Below are positions 56,180 through 64,000 of a DNA stretch of 64,000 nucleotides, piece by piece. Below the pieces are notes generated by a model, which had not been told where the DNA came from, did not search any database, and worked only from the letters and a program-made list of their open reading frames with translations. The stretch comes from Paralichthys olivaceus (Eukaryota > Chordata > Actinopteri > Pleuronectiformes > Paralichthyidae). The DNA is taken from NCBI RefSeq assembly GCF_024713975.1, contig NC_091100.1, positions 12,554,001 to 12,618,000 on the forward strand, given 5' to 3'. Positions within the stretch are counted from its first letter, which is position 1. Every line of letters begins with the position of its first letter. The translations under genes and the position numbers were made by a program.

Positions 56180-58534
56180 CTGGACACAGAAAAAGAACAA
56201 AGGATAGTGTGAAACAAGAGACAGAAACTCCAAAGAGTTTGAAGCTGAGGACCAAAAATACACATAGGGAGTGGTTGAACTTATACAGTATTAACACAAG
56301 GCCAATTCTGGAAGAGAAGAGATGGACAAAATACAGGAAATGAGTTGAATGTGAGATGAGGATAACTTTTGCGTTCCCTCACAATAATTTTGCATTACCC
56401 CATGTTCCTATTTGCGTTGCCGAGTAATATGTTTTGCGACTTCTCACAGTACTTGTGCGTCCCTTCGCAATATTGCATAATCTCACAATCATTTTGCTTT
56501 AAATCACAATACCTCTTACTAGGTTGTAATACGTTTTGTGTCCTCTTGCAATACTTTCGCCTTACCTCACGATACTTTTGCATTACTTTTTTTAATCTTC
56601 TTTTCCTTCTGAGCCATATGTTGTAAAGTGCGGCTCAGGACACATTTTTCAGTCTAAACCTATTTGAGCCAGAGAAAAGCTCAACCAAGCCTGACCTGCT
56701 ACCGACAGACATTCTGCACTGAGTTTGTCTTGCTTGTTTCCTGACCCAAACCTGAATGTTAATATCAATATTTTTTTTTGAGCCCGGTGAGGCCTGTCAG
56801 CTCCCAATGAATCTACTACTGCTCAATAGACATGGTATTATAATTAGTGAAAGTAAACTAATTCTTAGATCAAGAGGCCTCTCCAGAAGGCCGCAGTATG
56901 GTGATCTGTGGGATGCTGTTGGGTTCACTCGGAACCAGTCACTGTACAACTGCACGGATACAGATGTGCACTCAGAATTCAATGACAATGTTGTAAATCA
57001 TATTCTGAGGGTTCCCTCAAATGTAATTCTCCCCCCAAAAAAGGCTGAACACTGAGGAAAACAGGAGAAACACAAGCGTGTCATAAAAACGTATATTAAT
57101 AATAGTAATGTATAATGTATGTGAAGGAAGCAAGACAGGCTAGAAAAAGGCTGTTAAAGCAAAATGAAAACTGCTGACTTCAAAAGCTATATTATTTAAA
57201 ATAGCTGAGCTGTGCTCAGCATTTCATGAAAGGTGAAAGGTGAGGTCAAAGCAAACAAATATTGACGCCAAAGAAGAAGGTAATTATGAGAGAGTTGAAT
57301 GACAAATCTAAACAGAGTGTGTTACATATATGAGACGTATAAAATTCAATGAGTGTTGGTTCAAAAGGTTAGTGAGGCACCGGAGACTGATGCTGGGAGT
57401 TAATGGTCAAAGGTTAAAGTTCTTATCTATGTAAACCAGTCATTTAGGAATCAATACCGACATCAGGTTCAATAGAGACAGGAACTATAATGATGACAGA
57501 TGAAGTGACTGTGCAGGCGTCATGTTACAGATCATAGTAAAGTAAATATACATCCAAACCTTTGACTTTGATTCTCTAAATTCAATTTATTGTGAATTAT
57601 TCACAAGAATTTTTTTTCTGTTGCTTTCTGAAAAGCAGAATTCGCCATTCAAATCCAGAAATCCATTTCACTTGCAAGATTTCACGTGTGGGCGAAAAAG
57701 GTGGCATTTAACTGAGAGCTCATACACAGCCTCAGAAGTACAGGCAGTGACCAAGGTTGCAGTGACCTTGGGTGTACCCTGTTGTTGCTGTTGTTTCAGC
57801 TCTGGCATGAGTATACACAGAGGAAGGAGGAAAATAAGAAGGTAAAATACAAAAAGCTTATTTTTTGTCTATCTCCATCCTTGACACAGACCTGGTAAAA
57901 AGAAAAAAAGGGTAAAAATAAAATTTTCTTGTTGAAAGGGAATAATTTGGCTGCTGAGTGACAGCAAGGCCATGGACGAGCCCCTTGCACAACATACTAC
58001 GGCATATTGGGTTTTTCTAAAAAGCTCTTACACACAAGGGTTCACACAAAATGTGCCGAGCACATTCAAACAAACACAAGGCAGCTGCATCACACTGTCA
58101 AACACGTTCTCACATTCATCACATGAGAAAAGAAAAAGACTCCTCAGTCAAGGTTTCAATAAAAAACATTTCTAAGCTTTTCAGAGAATACAGCACATAC
58201 AGCCTTGAGTGACAAAAAGAATACAAGTAAATTACTCTGGTAGCCTCTTGACCCCAATTTCTAGAGTTCAATGAATTTGGCTGTTTTTTTCATGATGTGT
58301 GTGTGTGTGTGTGTGCGTGTGGTCGCTCTGACCATTTTCCAGATGCTCCTCCTCCCCCACACTGCCCTCCGGCGTGGTCCTCTCATAGCCTTCCTCCGGC
58401 AGCGGCAGGGCACCCAGCCGCGGCCCAGACGAACTCTTGCTGCTCGGCGTCTCTGAGTCCTCCAGGCCACTGTCATAGCAACCGCCGTCCTGGGGTTGGC
58501 TGACTACCGAGAAGGTCACCCGTCGAAGGGTCCC
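55647..58534 (-). CDS. pcdh7: Delta-1 protocadherin cytoplasmic tail, last two coding exons (partial)
   Basis: Exons 58534-58333 and 56179-55647 join in phase to 244 residues plus stop. The first begins GTLRRVTFSVVSQPQD and continues CYDSGLEDSETPSSKSSSGP, ERTTPEGSVG and LENG. The second contains LTGKCTRECDEFGHSDTCWM and ends TLSRREVYL. These are conserved cytoplasmic motifs of delta-1 protocadherins, homophilic adhesion receptors of the plasma membrane. RRVTF is the motif reported to dock protein phosphatase 1 alpha. The REVYL terminus fits PCDH7 better than PCDH1 (REIYL, as I recall). Extracellular cadherin repeats and the membrane segment lie beyond the right edge. Relative to the human tail a few residues are missing between QPQD and CYDSG, and the middle of the last exon has a longer Gly/Asn/Asp-rich section. 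PCDH9 or PCDH11 is less likely. Confidence 0.85.
56364..56587. repeat. Degenerate 21-nt minisatellite
   Basis: About eleven diverged units of 19-22 nt, each resembling ACTTTTGCGTTACCTCACAAT, lie head to tail in the intron between the two protocadherin exons. The period is visible as a 7-residue repeat (SQYLCVP-like) in one open frame, which is an artefact of the repeat. Confidence 0.75.
56588..58332 (-). other. Remaining protocadherin intron
   Basis: Non-coding sequence between the minisatellite and the penultimate exon, AT-rich, with a (GT)n run at 58296-58320 just past the donor. No clear repeat or exon was recognised. Confidence 0.5.
58333..58534 (-). CDS. pcdh7: Protocadherin penultimate coding exon
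   Basis: The acceptor CTGCAG precedes GGGACC. The exon of 202 nt starts in phase 0 and ends AATG|GTCAGA. It carries RRVTFSVVSQPQD, SSGPRLGALPLPEEGYERTT and an acidic end (VGEEEHLENG). Confidence 0.9.
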
Positions 58535-59454
58535 CTGCAGCGAACATAAACACACACACAATATGGGATTAATCATCCAGGATTCCTGATCTGAGACTCT
58601 AAATCTGGGGATTAGACTGATGTTGGGCAGGGGTCTGCAAAGACATATTCAGATTATCTGAATGTGTTCGCCTTGATTATGGGCTTAGCCGCTACAATGC
58701 AGGGTAATAGTCATCAACCAATCACGGCAGCCTTGCAAAGTTTCGGCCATCTTTTAATCCCAGTTTAGATTAATGCTGCTGGACAAGGCTGATGTTTACA
58801 AACCTCTGGGCCGCTTGGAGACACTTAAATTTCATCTGGAATGGTGCTCAGTAGTAGCAGCAGCTGGACAGTATAGAGTCCCCTCTCAAAAACACTTACT
58901 TGGTGCTGTGTTAAAACAATTGAAGGATTAAATGACACATCTGGTCCTATATTTTTCTTACAGTCTACAATCCACATGGAAAAAAGCAAAGGTAGTGATG
59001 CACTTTTCTTATTAAAAGTCTTGTGTGTTTCCAAAGCCTCATATCACTTCTTCCTCTGTGGCAAAGACAATTTAAAACAAAGTGAGCCCCACCGATACAC
59101 TGGTGACATGTTCCTCCCTAACAATAACATGGCCAATGTAGTTTTATTTGAGTTCAGTCCCATTTACACCATCTCTCTGTGTGTGCAGGATGGTTCTGCG
59201 TATTAATACACATTCGTTTATACGTGTATTTATACATGGCTGGAAGTAGTAACCAGCTATGACAAAATTTACTCCTGTTTGAGTTATGGTTGTTAAAATC
59301 TTCAGTGTCCTGCTGTTTTAGGAAATGATTGAACCTTTTTAATAAATTAAATAATAAACTATTTGGGATCCACATCTAAAATCTACTGTAGTTTTATATG
59401 GAGGATTGATTGATGGATGGATGGATGGTTGGTTTTGGTCTTTTCGTTGGATTT

Positions 59455-59770
59455 GTTGGTAGTAACAACTAGAATGACACTTAAAAGATCATATACCTCT
59501 GCCAGGGCCCGATGGTTCCTTTAAATTTAATCAAGCTGCACCAAATTTCACACACTCACAAGCAACATGTTGTTCAAGACAGTAAAAGAAAATGCTGGAT
59601 CAGTCCTCTCTTTAGGATCCAGATCAAACTTTTAATGGGTTCTTACCTAACCTATTACACATCTTTAAATTTTTGTGAAAATCTGTTCTGTTGTTTTTTT
59701 GTAATCTTGCTTACAAAGAAACAAACGGACAGGTTTGAAAACATTACCTTCTTGGCGGAGGGAGGTAAAA
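59455..59770 (+). mobile_element. Interspersed element, family B, best-preserved copy
   Basis: The left end CCTCTGCCAGGG (59496-59507) and right end CTTGGCGGAGGGAGG (59751-59765) form an inverted pair around about 250 bp. The interior has 'accaaatttcacacactcac', 'ttgtgaaaatctgttctg' and 'taatcttgcttacaaagaaac', shared with other copies. There is no coding capacity. Confidence 0.7.
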
Positions 59771-61939
59771 ATACAGGATATCATCAGCATCTTATATATC
59801 ATCAGTCTTTCACCAAATTCAAGATTTTCAGTCTTTTCACTTGTTTACTTTTTTTCTCTTTTTTTCCAAACCACAGACTCTTGTGGGATTGTTTTTAGAT
59901 AGATTTCTTTTGCTTTGTTTTTAGTGTTTAATTTCAAATTTTTAGCACGACAAGTAATTAAACTTGTTTTCTGATGTTCGTTCTGGCTTTTTGATTCCAA
60001 TGTGCGATTGCTTGAGATGTGAATGAAATGAATTATGAATTCCACTTATGAAAGCTTGAAATCCAACCATGGGGCTTTCAAAGGTAGACTGCAGCCATAG
60101 ATATGAGCAGGAACCAACGGGCAATCTACCGCTAGTGAGAAATCTCCCCATCCTGCAGTGAAAGTGGTGGCGATTCATGTCATTCACTCAAACTGTGCAT
60201 CACACCTGCTGAGATTTCAACCCACAAATCACCCCAGTCTAGTTAGCGGACAGGCTTTCACTTCAGAGCAAGAAAAAAAGATTGTAATAAGTCCATGCTG
60301 AGAGAATATCAGAGAGAGTTAAATGACTCTGTCTGGCCTGGGGGGATCACTCTGCACCAGGCAGCCCGTTTTTATACAACACCCCTCCTATCTCCTCTCA
60401 TACTCATTTATCTGCTTGCAAAATTACCACCCTTTCAAATTAGATTTGCTTTGAAACACACGGCATGCAGAGAGGAAGTGAGGGAACTGAGGGGTGAGGC
60501 AGATTAGGCAGGAAAAAACTTAAAGCTCGGAATGCCGCCTCAGGATAATCTGGGGGGGGACTGATGGACGGCTGGGATAAAAGCCAAAAATGCACCAATT
60601 CATTTATTTTTCTTCTTCTTCTAAACACCCGAAGAAAAGGAACATTTGATCATTTCACCTAATGAACGTGCAAGACGAGCGAGAAAAAATTAATTAAGCA
60701 GAGCATTTGTTTCTTCTGCCGTTTCTTCACAATGTTTAGATGAAAGGGACCTAGTCGCTCAGACAGCGGGGATGGCGAGCGCAAGCAGGACTGAGGAAGA
60801 GGAAGACATATTAGAGGCTAATGGAAAAGCAACAGTTCCTGGAATCTCAGTGGCTTCCTCCAAACTCTCCACAGAGAGAGAGCAATGTATTTTTAGAGAA
60901 TTACTGTAGATGAAGACATCCAACCTCCTTTCCACTCATTCAGATGAGGGGCACAGGGAGAGAAAAGTGGGTGAAAGACTACGAGGCTGAGTGGAGACCT
61001 ATGAAAGGATCACTTTGGTTTTGCTGCAGTGAAAACAGAAAGTTAATCATGTGATCTCAGGATGGTAAGTTTTTTTTTAAATCTTGAAATTCCCAAATCA
61101 TGAAATCTTAGATTTCTTGATCTAAATGGCTTCTCAGGGTCAAATCTATCCACTAAATCCAGAAATATCTCTCTCATTTTATCGGCTTCACACTTGTTTA
61201 TGGTGTAATTTGGACACTTGATACATTCAATATTAATAAACCTTTAATAAATCAGCTACCAGTGCTCTAAAGCAGCGAGAGCTAGGACTCATCAACATCG
61301 GTGACATCAGTCACAACAACAGTGCATTCACGACAATGGGCACTGATATGACAACTGATATGACATCTGATTCTCCGGTTTGGGTTCTGCGTGTGACCTC
61401 TAGCAAGCAATGTGAGCAGCTCTTTTCTTGCAGCATTGGTCCTGCAATCGGTCTTTACTCGCTCCCGGCTCAATTACTGCAGGTGACTTTTCCAGTTTCA
61501 GAAAGAAAAGGCGCCCCCATGCAATTATATTTTTTAAGACATCCCATTATCTGACTACAAAAATACTCTTCAAAAAACCCAGAGGGTTGTTTCACAATGA
61601 TCAGTGCTGTTGTGAAGGTGTTTCCAGGATCCTCAAACACTCTTTTCTACTTGTCCTCATTTGTCTCTCTAAACTGCTCCATTGTCTGATGCTCAAATTG
61701 TAAAATCTGAGCCAAAAACTGAATACTGACTTAACTTAAAATATCTGATGATTTAATACAAAATCGTACATCAATATTTTTTATTGTGTTTAACAGAAAC
61801 TACCAGGAAATACATTCAGAAATAGCCCAATGAACATATTCTGTTTGTTGTGCACAGATGGAGTTAATTTTTTTTCAACCAGATGGTGAGAGGAGTCTAT
61901 GAGGATACTGGAAATACCCCAGAACAGTGGTTGATATTG

Positions 61940-62580
61940 ATCAACAAGACTTCTGAAAGTCTAAAGTCGTGCTAACAGCTAGCAGCTCTATCTTTAAGCC
62001 TGTATGTAGAGGCGCTTTGAGTTAAACCCTATTAGAATGCTAACATGCTTGCAACAACTATGCTGAGCAGGTAGGCTATAATGTTTACCATGTTCACTGT
62101 CTGTTAGCAAGCTAGTTGCTAAATATCGCTTATCACAAAGACTGTCTGAAGCTGTTGGGGAGATCGTTACCTTGGCAGGTATTTGGTATAAACTGTTTAT
62201 AAAAGATGGACGACATATCTTCTCCCTAAAAATGAGGCCAAATCATCCTGATTGCCCCCTGGTGACTGGCTGTAGTATAGGTCATAAATACTGCCTTCTC
62301 CTTGTTAGTGGATGGGGCATGGGCCAAACTAAAAAGTCAAAGTGAGCGATAAATACATTTGTCTTTCAAAGATGGTTACTGTCATTTTTGCTAATTCTTA
62401 TCACACTGATGTATAACAGTACTGATGTATCTTATGATCCATCAAAATATTCTTTGAGATATTTTATTGACAATCAGCTGATCGAGTCATTGGGTTTTCT
62501 TCTTTTGGGGACCATGAATGTCTGAACAAAATTCAATGGCGATCTGTCCATTAATCTATTCCCATCCACCACATGTCAGA
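61940..62580 (+). repeat. Family A repeat interrupted by a second element
   Basis: 61940-62187 ('agctagcagctc', 'gaatgctaacatgct', 'aatgtttaccatgttcac', 'ggcaggtatttggt') and 62500-62570 ('ggggaccatgaatgtctg') are the two halves of the family A repeat also seen at 23440. Between them, starting at 62188 ('ataaactgtttataaaag'), is the start of the element whose other copy is at 1009-1418, suggesting nested insertion. Confidence 0.55.
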
Positions 62581-63526
62581 TGCAATGATCGGCTGGCTGG
62601 GATTACTTTATGAGTGGAGAAATCCAGCCCCTGCCACAGGGTAGGGGGTGATTGACAGACAAAGAGTGTTAGTACTGTTAGTACTATTGCAGGCCCAGTA
62701 CTGTGTGTGTGTGTGTGTTTTCTATTACAGAATTCATGTGTTCAGCTGTGATTCCATCTAATTAAATTCCCCCCCTAAAACTCTTTCTGAGCAGAGCTGC
62801 CCCCTTTCATTCCTTCACCCTGATGGTTATATTTTATTTCTCTCCTCCCTCCATCTTTCCTTTCCTCCTTCCCTCCTTCCTTCAGCAGTCAACTTTGCTT
62901 TCCCCAGCTGTAACTCTCCCTCTCACTTCTTCCCCCCTCCCATCCATCCCTTCCTCCCTTTGCCAGTCAGCTTTATGATGTGGCGATCGATGAGGTGTCC
63001 TTGACCTCGTTATGAGTCCCACTCCTTTTCCACACAGCAGGCTTTATTGACCCACAACATCTCTACACTCCTTAACCCTTTTTCTCCTGTTTTTTTTCTC
63101 TGCTCATCTTCCGTCTTCTCAAAAGTCTTTCGCTCATTTACCAATCTCTCTTCTATTCCTTTGCCAAATCCCATATTTTGGCATATTTTAGTCATTAAAT
63201 TCTACTAATTGTACACACTACACAATCTGCCCGTCTCTCTCATGTCTCATTATTGTTGTCTCGCTTCTTCCCAGAATCGGCTTTACATTTTTATTTTATT
63301 TTCATTTTTTCTCCAGCTACTCCCTCGTCATTCGAACATTTTTCCTGTCAAGGCTGTCTTTTTAAAGCTTTTTACACCTCTTTCTTCTCTGCTCATACCT
63401 TAAATTTATCCCTTTTCATTTCCTTCCTGCTTTACCAGCTTCTACCTCCCTCTGAAAAAAAACATGCTCTGCACTCCTTGATGTTTTCCAGCCTGACTCA
63501 GAAAGTACAAAAGCTTGTTTGTGTAC

Positions 63527-63528
<2 letters not shown>

Positions 63529-63559
<31 letters not shown>
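63529..63559. repeat. (GT)n microsatellite
   Basis: A GT run of about 30 bp near the right edge. Confidence 0.95.
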
Positions 63560-63561
<2 letters not shown>

Positions 63562-64000
63562 TTGGGCATGCTTTCTATTATTTGACTGAGCAAAAGCAGT
63601 AAGGACTGATTATTAATTATGCCAGATATCTAATGAATGTTGAAACACACATTCACACACTCATACATGTGAACACATACACAAATAAATTGGCTGAAGA
63701 CCAGTGTGGCCTATGAATTCATGCCTGATGGAATATTAATTGAGTTTGACGAAGGACATAAAAAACCTTTCCCTTAATCTGACACGGGCCATTAAAGTTC
63801 AATACTGACATGGGAGCTGCACTCATCTACACGGCACAGTGAGTGTGTTTGAGTGCGAGGGTGTTTATGTATCTTCAATGTGCATTTAATGCATGTGTGC
63901 TACACAAGCGTGTGAGCGTCCCAATGCTGTGTATGGAAGTCATTGTTAAGTTATTTCTGGCCGATCAGTGTGAATCAAACAGACGGATGATGGGTCTGAA

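Larger units (their letters stand above)
58535..64000 (-). other. Protocadherin upstream intron (partial)
   Basis: About 5.5 kb to the window edge. It holds repeat copies (59455-59770, 61940-62580), CT-rich stretches at 62830-62960, and (GT)n runs at 62702-62720 and 63529-63559. No upstream coding exon was found; the large extracellular exon must be further right. Confidence 0.55.

Overview
The window looks like nuclear DNA from a ray-finned fish, most likely a percomorph or other acanthomorph teleost. The genes are vertebrate, split into many short exons by GT-AG introns. The introns are compact, long (CA)n/(GT)n microsatellites are frequent, and several interspersed repeats resemble families familiar from spiny-rayed fish. 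No bacterial, organellar or viral genes were recognised.

Five protein-coding loci can be read. From left to right they are: (1) minus strand, 441-5309, the N-terminal half (two GAF domains) of a PDE5-like cyclic-nucleotide phosphodiesterase, whose catalytic exons lie beyond the left edge; (2) plus strand, 7713-13050, ppp2r2c, the B-gamma regulatory subunit of protein phosphatase 2A; (3) minus strand, 17332-25564, wfs1 (wolframin), with a probable 5' UTR exon near 26690; (4) plus strand, 29040-40117, crmp1, with two alternative first exons (long form at 29040, short form at 30433); (5) minus strand, 55647-58534, the last two coding exons of a delta-1 protocadherin tail, most like pcdh7, with the rest of the gene beyond the right edge.

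I rebuilt exon boundaries by hand from reading-frame continuity, GT/AG sites and remembered human homologues. Phases are consistent throughout: 606 codons for the PDE fragment, 451 residues for PPP2R2C, 1018 for wolframin, 679 (long) or 575 (short) for CRMP1, and 244 for the protocadherin tail fragment.

The pair ppp2r2c/wfs1 is tail-to-tail and wfs1/crmp1 is head-to-head, the relative orientations I recall from human 4p16. Here wfs1 and crmp1 are about 2-3.5 kb apart with no JAKMIP1 between them. A PDE5-like gene and a protocadherin flank the block. The products do not form one pathway: they are a cGMP-signalling enzyme, a phosphatase targeting subunit, an ER membrane protein, a cytoskeletal regulator of growth cones and a cell-adhesion receptor. 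This is inherited synteny rather than a functional cluster.

The remainder, especially 41.4-52.1 kb and 58.5-64.0 kb, is repeat-rich non-coding sequence. It includes short DNA-transposon-like elements with visible inverted termini, one tRNA-derived SINE, a degenerate 21-nt minisatellite and many dinucleotide repeats. I found no convincing new multi-gene system. The most interesting items are the PDE5-like gene with a shortened GAF-B, the CAG/CAT repeat upstream of ppp2r2c, the subdivided last exon of wfs1, and the inverted-repeat elements.
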